From Mycobacterium sp. GA-2829 (lineage in GTDB: Bacteria; Actinomycetota; Actinomycetes; Mycobacteriales; Mycobacteriaceae), in assembly GCF_001499965.1 (NCBI RefSeq), contig NZ_LQIT01000007.1:62001-126000 (forward strand): DNA of 64,000 nucleotides, written 5' to 3'. Below, piece by piece: positions 18,224 through 26,568 of the stretch. The notes under the pieces were generated by a model. That model had not been told where the DNA came from and ran no database searches. It worked only from the letters and a program-made list of their open reading frames with translations. A program made the translations under genes and the position numbers. Within the stretch, counting starts at the first letter, position 1; each line of letters begins with the position of its first letter.

Positions 18224-21200
18224 CGTCGTTCTCTCCGGCCGCCAATATTTCGCAGAGCAGATCGTCGACGTCGTCGTCGGCGACCTCCGGTATGCGGGTG
18301 AGCAGGTCGAGCCAGCGCGAGCCGTCGCCGTCCGGCACCGCCACTGCGGTGTCGGAGACGGTCACCTCGGCGGGGAAGTCGGTGAGCGCGATGCCGAGCC
18401 ACTCGACCAGCTCGGCGACACTCGGCCCGTTCAGCAGATGGACGACCGGTATCTCGATCCCGAGGTCCTGCTCGACGCGGGCCCGGAGTTCGGCCGCCAT
18501 GAGCGAGTCGAGGCCGAGCGTGTGCAGGGGCGCCCGGATGTCGAGCGACTGTGGGAGCAGGCCCAGCCTGCTCGCGGCCTGCTCCCGTAGGTAGGACTCG
18601 AGCAGCCGGTCTCGTTCCTCGCGGCCGGCGGTGCGCAGCAGGTCGCTGAGATTCGGCGCCACCGAGACCGGAGCGGTCAGGGGGACGGCTCTCTGGAGAC
18701 GGCGCCTGCCCGCGCCGAGAACGCCCACCGCGGCGCCCAGCAGCCGCCGGATCAGCGCCGCTGTCGGGACGCCGGGCGGGCCCTCCAGCGCGGAGCCGGC
18801 AGGTCGCATCGCCTCGGCGCCCAGTAGCGACTCCGACGGGACGGCCGCCTCGAAAGGTGTTGCTCGTGTGCCGTTTTCGGCGGGTTCGAGCCAGAATCGC
18901 CTGCGCTGCCACGGATACGTCGGCGTCACCGGGCAGTGGGACCCGCGGGGCTGCACCCGAGCCCAGTCCACCGCGTGGCCGTTGGCGTAGTGGGTGGCGA
19001 GCGCTGTGTGGTCGTCGCCGGTTTCGCCGGCGTGGGCGTGCACCGCGTCGGATCGCTGCCCGGGGCGGCGCTGTCCCGCGTGGGCTCCGGGATGCGACGC
19101 CCCCCGCCGGTAGGCCGCCAGGGCGTCGACCAGCTCGTCGCGGGTGGCGCCGACCACGGCGAGCCGATGGTCGTGGTGATCGCGGCGCACACCGGCGGTG
19201 TGACACAGATCGGCGATCCGCGCGCCCGCCGTCAACGCCGACTCGTACCGGCCCGCCAGTGCGACAAGCGCTTCGGGCGACTTGGCGGAGACGGGAAGGA
19301 TGTACGGCTGATCGTCGCCCGCCTCGTCAGCGGTGACGCGGACCTCCGGCGCCTCCACCAGCACCACGTGCGCATTCGTGCCGCCGAACCCGAACGCGCT
19401 CACCCCGGCCGTGGCCCTGCCGCCACCGTCGGGCCACGAGGTCACGCTGTCCGCGACCCGCAACGGCAGGTCGGCGAACGGGATGTTCGGATTCGGCCGC
19501 GTGTAGTGCAGCGTCGGCGGGATCAGCCGATGGTGCAGTGCCAGTGCGACTTTGATCAGTCCGGCCACACCGGCGGCCGCCTCCAGGTGTCCGATGTTGG
19601 TCTTGACCGAGCCGACCAGGCAGCGGGTCTGCGGCGGGCGGTCCTGTGACAGGACCGCCCCGAGCGCCTGGGCTTCGATGGCGTCGCCCACCAGCGTGCC
19701 CAGACCCTGCGCCTCGACGTACTGCACCGCCCCGGGCGACACCCCGGCACGCCGATACGCCTCTGCCACAACGGCTTCCTGCGAGACCCGGCTGGGGGCC
19801 ATGAGGCCGTTGGTGCGGCCGTCCTGGTTGACAGCGGAGCCCCGGATGACCGCGTACACCCGATCGGCGTCGGCCAGAGCCCGGCTCAACGGTTTGAGCA
19901 CCACCATCCCCGCGCCCTCACCCCGCACCCAGCCGTCGGCACGCGCGTCGAAAGCCTTGCATCGACCGTCCGCGGCCAGCACCCCGGCCCTGCTGAAGTT
20001 GAGCCCGATCGCCGGGGTCAGCATGACGTTGACCCCGCCGGCCAGCGCCAGCTCGCACTCACCGTCGCGCAGGCTGCGGCACGCCTGGTGGACGGCGACC
20101 AACGACGACGAGCAGGCACTGTCCACCGCCAGGCTGGGCCCGCGGAAGTCGAAGAAGTACGACAGCCGGTTGGCGGCGATGCTCGAGGCGGTCCCGGTGC
20201 CGCTGTAGCCGTCGATCAGTTCGGGACGGCTCAGCTGCAGGTGCTGGTAGTCGTTGGTGGACACACCGGTGAACACCCCGGTGCGGCTGCCCGCGAGTCG
20301 CTGCGGCGCCTGACCGCCGTCTTCGAGGGCTTCCCACGCCACCTCGAGCAGGAGCCGCTGCTGCGGGTCCACTCGGACGGCTTCGCGCGGCGAGATGCCG
20401 AAGAACGCGGCGTCGAACTCGTCGATCCGGTCGAGGAATCCACCCCAGGCGGCGGCGCCACTGACGTCGGCGCCCCAGCGGTCCGGCGGCGTTTCGGTGA
20501 CGGCGTCGACTCCTGCGCACAGCAGCTGCCAGAACGCCGACGGACCGTCGGCGCCCGGGAAGCGGCATCCGATGCCGATGATCGCGATGGGCTCGTCCGC
20601 GCGCGGTTCCGGCAGGGCGGCGGGCGCGGTCCGGGTGTCGTCGGCCGCGTCGCCGGACAGATACGCGGCCGCCTGATCGATCGTCGGGTACTCGTACACC
20701 AGCGTGGGCGGCACCGCGCGGCCGAGCCAGGTCTCCAGCGCCCCGAGCATCTGGATGGCGTGCACGGAGTCGAGCCCGTGGTGGGCGAACGGCAGGGTGG
20801 TGTCGATCTCGGCCGTCGAGACCCCGAGCTCGAGGGCCAGCCGGTCGACGAACCACGCCCTGATCTTGTCGGTGTCGGCCGACGGTCGGCCGGGGTCCGT
20901 CGCGGCCGGTGTCCGGCGGTCATCGGGCGGTGCGGGCGCGTGCCACTTGGCGAACACCTCGAGCGTTCCGTCGAGATAGCGCTGTCTGCAGGCGCTGCGC
21001 CGGATCTTCCCGCTCGACGTCGTCGGGATCCGTAACGGCTCCATCAGCACGACGGTGTGCGCGCGGATGTCGTGCTGGGCGGTGACGGCGGCACGGATCT
21101 CCGCGATCACTGCGTCGACGTCGTCCTCGCCGAGCAGTTCGCGGTCGACCTCCTGGACCACGGCGAGCTGTTCTACGCCGTCGGCCTCGAGCGAGAAGCA

Positions 21201-22649
21201 CGCACCGCGACCGCTCATGAGCGCCGGGTGCGTCTCCTGGACCGTCGCCTCGATGTCGTTCGGGTAGTAGTTGCGGCCGCGGATGATGACGAGGTCCTTG
21301 AGCCGTCCGGTGACGAACAACTCGCCGTCGAGCAGAAAGCCCAGATCACCGGTGCGCAGGAAGGGACCGCGGCCGGTGTCGGACGTGAGCGCCTGGAACG
21401 TCTCCCGCGTCTCGGCGGGTTTGTTCAGGTACCCCTGCGCGATGTTGTCCCCGGCCACCCAGATCTCGCCGACCGCACCGGGACCACATTCGGTGCGGTG
21501 CACGGGATCGGCGATGACGATCTCCTCGCCGTGGCCCGCGGGTCCGCAGCCCACGACCGCGGCGGCGGTGGGATGGCCGGCGGGCACCCGGGCGACACGG
21601 TGTTCGCGCAGCGCGACGCCGTCGAGGTGTCGCACCGTTGGCGCGACGCCGCGCTGCGCGTTGCCCGACACCAGCAGGGTCGCCTCGGCGAGGCCGTACA
21701 CCGGGTGAAACGTCTCGGGGCGGAAACCCGCGGGCGCGAAGGCGCTGGCGAACCGCTCGAGGGTGGCGGCCCGCACGGGTTCGGCACCGCAGTACGCCCG
21801 CACCCAGTGCGACAGGTCCAGCGCCGCGCGCTCCTGCGGGGTGCTGCGTTCGACGCACAACTCGTAGCCGAAGTTCGGCCCCACACTGATGTTCGCGCGG
21901 TGCCGGGAGATGGCCTCCAGCCACGCCATCGGGCGCTGGATGAACGCCGAGGGCGGCATCAGGAAGCTGGTCCCGCCGAAGTAGGCGGCTCCGAAGACGC
22001 CACCGATGAGGCCCATGTCGTGGTGCAGCGGCAGCCAACTGACCACGCGTGTCCGGTCGCCGAGGCCGGCGTCCCTGCTGATGGTCTCCAGGTTGGCGAG
22101 AAGGTTACGGTGGCTCAGCACAACGCCTTTCGGCGCACTCGTCGACCCCGAGGTGTACTGCACGAAGGCGATCGCATCGGCGGCGACGTCCGGGGTGATC
22201 CAGTCCGAGGCGGCGTCGGGTGCGACGGCGTCGACGGCCAGCCAGCTCATCGACCGGTCGGCGGTGAGCCCGTCGAGGACCTCTCGCATGCCGGACTGCG
22301 TGTCGGCGGTGGTCAGCACAAGGCTCGCCTGGACGTCGGCCACGATCGACGCGACGCGGGACATCAGCCGGTTGTGCACCGGCGGGTGTACGGGAACAGC
22401 CACCACCCCGGCGTAGAAACAGCCGAACATGGCGGCGATGAAATCCAGACCCGAGGGACACAGCACCAGCGCGCGCTCACCCGCCGCGTGGTGGTCCTGC
22501 AGTGTGGCGGCTATCGCGCGGGCGCGGGCGTCCAGACCACCGTAGGTGAGCCGGCTGTGCTCGTCCGCCTGTGTCGAGTAGTCGAACGCTAGCTTGTCCG
22601 GGACCGCCGCTGCCCTTTGCCTCAGCAGTTCCAGCAAATTATATGTCAC
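18204..22649 (-). CDS. FAAL-ACP-KS-ACP synthase lacking an acyltransferase
   Basis: 1481 residues. Residues about 1-580 are a fatty acyl-AMP ligase (YTSGSTSAPKG, LPLHHDMGLIGG). An acyl carrier domain follows (HHGLDS, Ser628). A ketosynthase at about 675-1100 has nucleophile Cys846 (DSACSSS) and His1021 (TNIGH), but Gln981 replaces the HGTGT histidine (VEAQGLGT). The KS-to-AT linker (SAKSPEAL..LAGRY, LAVVGATRDEL) is followed within about 30 residues by the post-AT linker (PTYPWQRRRFW); the acyltransferase is absent. A second carrier domain (LGLDS, Ser1382) ends the protein. Expected role: activate a fatty acid as acyl-AMP, load it on the first carrier, and relay it to the NRPS condensation domain. 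I start at the GTG at 22649 (VTYNLLELL), where FAALs normally begin; a GTG at 22727 is possible. Confidence 0.9.
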   Translation of the reverse strand: MTYNLLELLRQRAAAVPDKLAFDYSTQADEHSRLTYGGLDARARAIAATLQDHHAAGERALVLCPSGLDFIAAMFGCFYAGVVAVPVHPPVHNRLMSRVASIVADVQASLVLTTADTQSGMREVLDGLTADRSMSWLAVDAVAPDAASDWITPDVAADAIAFVQYTSGSTSAPKGVVLSHRNLLANLETISRDAGLGDRTRVVSWLPLHHDMGLIGGVFGAAYFGGTSFLMPPSAFIQRPMAWLEAISRHRANISVGPNFGYELCVERSTPQERAALDLSHWVRAYCGAEPVRAATLERFASAFAPAGFRPETFHPVYGLAEATLLVSGNAQRGVAPTVRHLDGVALREHRVARVPAGHPTAAAVVGCGPAGHGEEIVIADPVHRTECGPGAVGEIWVAGDNIAQGYLNKPAETRETFQALTSDTGRGPFLRTGDLGFLLDGELFVTGRLKDLVIIRGRNYYPNDIEATVQETHPALMSGRGACFSLEADGVEQLAVVQEVDRELLGEDDVDAVIAEIRAAVTAQHDIRAHTVVLMEPLRIPTTSSGKIRRSACRQRYLDGTLEVFAKWHAPAPPDDRRTPAATDPGRPSADTDKIRAWFVDRLALELGVSTAEIDTTLPFAHHGLDSVHAIQMLGALETWLGRAVPPTLVYEYPTIDQAAAYLSGDAADDTRTAPAALPEPRADEPIAIIGIGCRFPGADGPSAFWQLLCAGVDAVTETPPDRWGADVSGAAAWGGFLDRIDEFDAAFFGISPREAVRVDPQQRLLLEVAWEALEDGGQAPQRLAGSRTGVFTGVSTNDYQHLQLSRPELIDGYSGTGTASSIAANRLSYFFDFRGPSLAVDSACSSSLVAVHQACRSLRDGECELALAGGVNVMLTPAIGLNFSRAGVLAADGRCKAFDARADGWVRGEGAGMVVLKPLSRALADADRVYAVIRGSAVNQDGRTNGLMAPSRVSQEAVVAEAYRRAGVSPGAVQYVEAQGLGTLVGDAIEAQALGAVLSQDRPPQTRCLVGSVKTNIGHLEAAAGVAGLIKVALALHHRLIPPTLHYTRPNPNIPFADLPLRVADSVTSWPDGGGRATAGVSAFGFGGTNAHVVLVEAPEVRVTADEAGDDQPYILPVSAKSPEALVALAGRYESALTAGARIADLCHTAGVRRDHHDHRLAVVGATRDELVDALAAYRRGASHPGAHAGQRRPGQRSDAVHAHAGETGDDHTALATHYANGHAVDWARVQPRGSHCPVTPTYPWQRRRFWLEPAENGTRATPFEAAVPSESLLGAEAMRPAGSALEGPPGVPTAALIRRLLGAAVGVLGAGRRRLQRAVPLTAPVSVAPNLSDLLRTAGREERDRLLESYLREQAASRLGLLPQSLDIRAPLHTLGLDSLMAAELRARVEQDLGIEIPVVHLLNGPSVAELVEWLGIALTDFPAEVTVSDTAVAVPDGDGSRWLDLLTRIPEVADDDVDDLLCEILAAGENDDDDQLH

Positions 22650-23156
22650 CGCGCACCCGATCCTCAGGCGTCCGCCCGATGAAGGTGTTGTTGTTTCACC
22701 CGCAACCTCCTGAGCCGCGTTGTCCACGGCCCTCGCCGGAACCGGCGTGGTTGGGGCTGTTCATCACTACCGGCCTCGCGGAGGTCGGCATCGTCATACG
22801 GTTCGTCGGTTATGGCCCGGGCTAGCCATCGGATCGCCCCGGCGAACTGTTTCGATCGTCCTCTTTGGACCGGAAAGCGTCAATATCCAAACCGTTGACG
22901 CAGCTGGCAATTTTCTGTGAACAAATTGTTGGCGAAGTATGGCAACGCGCACCGCGTCGTGCACGACGCCATTTCGGGCGGACTCGGTACGCGCGTCAGC
23001 AACACCCCGGAGTTCGGCAAGAAACCACTGCCGTCGTCGACCCGGGCACCGACCGATCGCATCGGGCAAACTGAGCGATGTTTGAGGAATTGACGTTCGC
23101 ACAATGTCGCGACCGAATACGGCGGCTGCGGCACCGGTCGATGATTGAGTGATGCC
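22650..23156. other. Intergenic region between the synthase operon and a small membrane-protein gene
   Basis: About 500 bases with no gene I can support. It must hold the promoter of the minus-strand synthase operon. The part at 22860-22960 is clearly less GC-rich than its surroundings. On the minus strand TTGACG (22894-22899) could be a -35, but no good -10 follows at the right distance. A 48-codon plus-strand frame at 22679 is treated separately. A 24-codon frame at 23078-23152 abuts the next gene and could be a leader, but has no support. Confidence 0.5.
22679..22825 (+). pseudogene. Possible remnant of a B12-binding/radical-SAM N-terminus
   Basis: A 48-codon frame begins MKVLLFHPQPPEP and continues AWLGLFITTGLAEVGI before a stop. 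The pattern (KVLL..P..P, then P.LGL...A.L...G at about 20 residues) resembles the first strand-loop-helix of cobalamin-binding radical SAM proteins. Nothing after the stop continues the fold in any frame that I can see, and there is no ribosome site. It may be a decayed fragment or a chance resemblance. Confidence 0.18.
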
Positions 23157-23495
23157 ATGCGGTCTCAGCGGACCTATCAGGCACTCGGGGTGTACATGGC
23201 GCTCAGCGCCGTCGTGGAGGCACTCGAGCCGGGTTTCATCGCCCGCACCCGGGAGACCGTGCAACTACCGCCGCACGTGCGGCGGCTCGTCTGGCCGCTC
23301 AAGGCCGCGGCAGCGGCCTCCCTGCTGGCGGTGCGCCCGTGCCCCGGCGTGGCCCGCCTCGGCGCCGGGACGTTGACGGGATTGTTCGTCCTCGCAGTGG
23401 CCGCGCACATCCGGGTCCGTGACCTCAGCGTCGCGATGCTGGCCGCGGCTGTGAACGCGGCGGTCTTCGCCGCGGTGAGCGTTCGGGGGCCGTGA
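23157..23495 (+). CDS. Small integral membrane protein, DoxX-like
   Basis: 112 residues with about four hydrophobic segments (starting near residues 6, 45, 63 and 90) separated by short basic loops. The length and spacing resemble DoxX-like small membrane proteins, but I see no diagnostic motif. The start is the ATG at 23157; an in-frame TTG lies 12 bases upstream. It is convergent with the next gene, one base apart. Function unknown. Codon use is typical for the window, which supports it being real. Confidence 0.6.
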   Translation: MRSQRTYQALGVYMALSAVVEALEPGFIARTRETVQLPPHVRRLVWPLKAAAAASLLAVRPCPGVARLGAGTLTGLFVLAVAAHIRVRDLSVAMLAAAVNAAVFAAVSVRGP

Positions 23496-23496
23496 C

Positions 23497-23718
23497 TCAG
23501 GAATCATCGTCGGAGCCGCCCGAATCGTCCTCGGAGTCGTCCTTCTCAGAGGATTCGAGCTTGTCCGCGTGCTTGGTCAACAACGCGGCGAGTTCGCGGG
23601 CTTCCTCGACCTGCAGGACGTCCTCGGACACGCGTCCGTCCTCGTCATCGAACCGCTCGAGGGTGATCGCGTTGTCCTTGGTTCCGACATCCCACCGGCT
23701 GCCTTTTTCACGAGCCAT
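23497..23718 (-). CDS. Small acidic conserved hypothetical protein
   Basis: 73 residues, starting with a basic patch (MAREKGSRW) and ending in a run of Asp, Glu, Ser and Gly (from about residue 53), probably disordered. The middle (ITLERFDDEDGRVSEDVLQVEEARELAALL, described in part) is predicted helical. There is no catalytic motif. It lies directly downstream of tRNA-Asn on the same strand, so it may share its transcript. AAAGGCTCTTCTC upstream of the ATG gives a weak ribosome site. Similar short acidic proteins occur widely in mycobacteria, with no known role that I can name. Confidence 0.7.
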   Translation of the reverse strand: MAREKGSRWDVGTKDNAITLERFDDEDGRVSEDVLQVEEARELAALLTKHADKLESSEKDDSEDDSGGSDDDS

Positions 23719-23803
23719 GAGAAGAGCCTTTCGACGGAGCGAAGTGGATACGTGCGGATACCCACCTCGCGAACGCCGGAACCGGCGACGCGTTTCGAAA
23801 GAG

Positions 23804-23876
<73 letters not shown>

Positions 23877-24025
23877 CTGCGGTGTCCGCGTGAGCTTTCC
23901 GCGCGAACCGAGGAGTGACTCTAGCCTATGGACCCACGCCGCCGCCAACGCGCTCCCCGGCACGGCGCGAACCGCCCGTCATGAGGCAGGATGGGAGCCA
24001 CGCACCGTCTAGTGGAAGGGCCTTC

Positions 24026-24271
24026 GTGATCGGGTACGTCGCCGTGATGGCCGTCGGGTACGTGTTGGGCACCAAGGCAGGCCGCCGCCGCTACGAACAG
24101 ATCGCCGGCACCTACCGTGCGGTGACCAGCAGCCCGGCCGCGAAGGCCGTCATCGAGACGTCACGACGCAAGATCGCCGAGCGGGTGTCCCCCGATCCGC
24201 AGCTGACCACGCTGACGCCGATCGATGAGAAGACGACGGTGCTGCACCCCGAGGCGCAGACCGAGAAGTGA
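24026..24271 (+). CDS. YtxH-like small membrane-anchored protein
   Basis: 81 residues. An N-terminal membrane segment (IGYVAVMAVGYVLGT) is followed at once by the basic motif KAGRRRYEQI, the arrangement seen in YtxH-like and other actinobacterial single-pass proteins. The rest is a charged, partly helical cytoplasmic tail. I start at the GTG at 24026, preceded by GAAGGG at about 4 bases; upstream in-frame codons give a Pro/Arg-rich stretch unlike the family. It is convergent with the next gene, with a small GCGCGAAGCGCGC inverted repeat in the 13-base gap. Function unknown. Confidence 0.65.
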   Translation: MIGYVAVMAVGYVLGTKAGRRRYEQIAGTYRAVTSSPAAKAVIETSRRKIAERVSPDPQLTTLTPIDEKTTVLHPEAQTEK

Positions 24272-24284
24272 GGCGCGAAGCGCG

Positions 24285-24566
24285 CTAGTTGCCGCCGATA
24301 CCGCGGCTGATGGTGGTGCCCGGCAGCAGCGGACCGGTGCTGATCCCGTTGCCGTTGAAGCTCACCGACGGAGTCCCGACGCCGACGCCGTTGCCGTTGG
24401 AGTAGCCCAGGCAGTGGCCGTCTTCCTTGTTGCCGAACCATGCCAGGCACGCCGGGCCGGCCTGGGTGGCCTGCTCGGGTGCGGACGTCAGCGCGGCGGC
24501 CAGGGGCGCCGCGACAGCGGCGGCGGCGAATGCGCCGATCGCGACCGAACGCCGGATCTGTTTCAT
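24285..24566 (-). CDS. Small exported mycobacterial protein
   Basis: 93 residues with a twin-hydrophobic signal sequence (MKQIRRSVAIGAFAAAAVAA, likely cleaved after an Ala-rich region near residue 27). The mature part has one Cys pair (GPACLAWFGNKEDGHC) and an Asn/Gly-rich C-terminus (SNGNGVGVG). It sits where M. tuberculosis has the small hypothetical Rv2342, next to dnaG. The start is the ATG at 24566; an upstream frame extension adds only basic residues. It is secreted or periplasmic, function unknown. Confidence 0.7.
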   Translation of the reverse strand: MKQIRRSVAIGAFAAAAVAAPLAAALTSAPEQATQAGPACLAWFGNKEDGHCLGYSNGNGVGVGTPSVSFNGNGISTGPLLPGTTISRGIGGN

Positions 24567-24644
24567 GGTTGCCACAGGAGCTGCCTTCCCTCGCCGTTCC
24601 CCCAACGGGTGTATAGCGCGCTCACCATATCGCGTTACAGCGAC

Positions 24645-26564
24645 TCACGCAGTGAGGTCGTCGCCGCTGGCCTGTTCCAGCAGGCTGCGCCGGTACGCCT
24701 CCATCGCGACCAGGTCACCGAACAGCGCGTGATATTCGTCGCCCTGCTCCACCGGCGACATGCGCTGCAGCTTCGACTTCACCTCGGCGATCTGGCGGCC
24801 CACCCAGACTTCCTGCAGCCGGGCCAGCACACCGCCGATGTAGCGCGGCAGCTTTTCCTCGTCCTCGACGCGAAAGGCCTCGACGCTGAGCTCGTTGACG
24901 AGATTGGCCGCCTGCGGGCTGGCGGTCTGCCCGCGCACCGTCTCGATCCACTGCGCACCGGACAGCCCTGCAGCCGCACCGCCCGCGGCCTCGATCGCGG
25001 TCCGCACCGCCCGGTAACCGGGGTGGGTGAAGCTCTCGACGGTCAGCGCATCGAAGACCGGTCCCGCCAGCGCCGGGTACTGCAGCGCCGATTTGAGCGC
25101 CTCCCGCTGCGGCCACAGCGTCGGATCCTTCGGATCCGGCCGGGCGGCGGGTTCGGCGGTGCGGCGCTGCGGCGCGGCCGGTTCGGTGCCGTTGCGCCTG
25201 CGCCCGCGTTCGGGCGCCCCGCGTTTGGACGCTTCCTCGCGCACCCGGCTGAGCACCTGCGCCTCATCGGCCCACCCGGTCCAACCGGCCAACCGGCGGG
25301 CGTACACGTCGCGCAGCGCGTGGTCGCGGATCCGCGACACCAGCGGTACGCATCGGCGCAACGCCTCCACCTGCGCCGACGGATCGTTGTCGAGGACGTC
25401 GCCGGAGGGGATCAGGCTGCGGACGGCGAACTCGAACATCGGGATGCGCCGGGCGACCAGATCGCGCAGCGCGTTGTCCCCGGATTTCAGCCGCAGGTCG
25501 CACGGATCCATCCCGTCGGAGGCGATCGCCACGAACGATTTACCCGCCACCTGTTGATCGCCGTCGAACGCCTTGAGCGCGGCGGCCTGACCGGCGGCGT
25601 CACCGTCGAACACGAAGATCAGCTCACCGCGGTACCAGTTGTCGTCCATCATCAACCGGCGCAGCAGCGCGAGGTGCCCGTCGCCGAACGCCGTGCCGCA
25701 GGACGCCACGGCGGTGGTCTCTCCTGCCAGGTGCATCGCCATCACGTCGGTGTAGCCCTCGACGACGACGGCGCGGTGCGCTTTGGCGATGTCGCGTTTG
25801 GCCAGATCCAGCCCGAACAGCACCGCGGACTTCTTGTACAGCACGGTCTCGGGGGTGTTGACGTACTTGGCCTCCATCGGATCGTCGTCGAAGATCCGCC
25901 GGGCGCCGAACCCGATCACCTCTCCCCCGGCCGCCCGGATCGGCCACAGCAGCCTGCGGTGGAAGCGGTCCATCGGGCCGCGCTTACCTTCCCGCGACAG
26001 TCCCGCGGCCTCGAGCTCCTTGAACTCGAAACCCTTGCGCAACAGATGTTTCGTGAGCTTGTCCCACCCCGACGGGGCGAAGCCGCAGCCGAAGCGCGCG
26101 GCTGCGGCCGCGTCGAAGTTGCGCTCGATGAGGTACTGCCGCGCCGGTGCGGCCTCCTCGGATTTCAGCGCCTCGGCGTAGAACTCCTGCGCGGCGGCGT
26201 TGGCGGCGAGCAGCCGGCTGCGGCTGCCGCGGTCGCGCTGGACGTTGGTGGTCGACGCCCCGGTGTAGGTGACGGTGTAACCGATGCGGTCGGCGAGCAG
26301 TTCGACGGATTCGACGAAGCTGACGTGCTCGATCTTCTGCACGAAGGCGTAGACATCGCCGCCCTCACCGCAGCCGAAGCAGTGGAAGTGGCCGTGGTTT
26401 GGCCGCACATGGAACGACGGTGACTTCTCGTCGTGGAACGGGCACAGGCCCTTGAGGGAGTCCGCGCCCGCGCGGCGCAGCTGCACGTAATCGCCGACGA
26501 CGTCCTCGATGCGGACGCGGTCACGGATCGCTGCGATGTCGCGATCTGGAATCCGCCCGGCCAC
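24645..26564 (-). CDS. dnaG: DNA primase
   Basis: 639 residues. It makes RNA primers for replication forks and works with the DnaB helicase. The N-terminal CHC2 zinc ribbon is visible as CPFHDEKSPSFHV and HCFGCGEGGD (residues about 41-68). The RNA polymerase domain includes the DnaG motif and a Toprim fold with VVVEGYTDVMAMH (Glu of motif I) and VFDGDAAGQ (DxD motif). The C-terminal 200 residues form the helicase-binding domain, with an Arg/Pro/Ala-rich linker around residues 440-480. The GTG start at 26564 lies 4 bases after the dgt stop, so the two form an operon. Length and order agree with mycobacterial dnaG. Confidence 0.97.
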   Translation of the reverse strand: MAGRIPDRDIAAIRDRVRIEDVVGDYVQLRRAGADSLKGLCPFHDEKSPSFHVRPNHGHFHCFGCGEGGDVYAFVQKIEHVSFVESVELLADRIGYTVTYTGASTTNVQRDRGSRSRLLAANAAAQEFYAEALKSEEAAPARQYLIERNFDAAAAARFGCGFAPSGWDKLTKHLLRKGFEFKELEAAGLSREGKRGPMDRFHRRLLWPIRAAGGEVIGFGARRIFDDDPMEAKYVNTPETVLYKKSAVLFGLDLAKRDIAKAHRAVVVEGYTDVMAMHLAGETTAVASCGTAFGDGHLALLRRLMMDDNWYRGELIFVFDGDAAGQAAALKAFDGDQQVAGKSFVAIASDGMDPCDLRLKSGDNALRDLVARRIPMFEFAVRSLIPSGDVLDNDPSAQVEALRRCVPLVSRIRDHALRDVYARRLAGWTGWADEAQVLSRVREEASKRGAPERGRRRNGTEPAAPQRRTAEPAARPDPKDPTLWPQREALKSALQYPALAGPVFDALTVESFTHPGYRAVRTAIEAAGGAAAGLSGAQWIETVRGQTASPQAANLVNELSVEAFRVEDEEKLPRYIGGVLARLQEVWVGRQIAEVKSKLQRMSPVEQGDEYHALFGDLVAMEAYRRSLLEQASGDDLTA

Positions 26565-26568
26565 CGGG

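Noticed and set aside
23078..23152. A 24-codon frame just before the small membrane-protein gene, possible leader peptide
   Set aside because: There is no ribosome site, no regulatory codons and no hairpin alternatives. Its stop merely lies near the next start.
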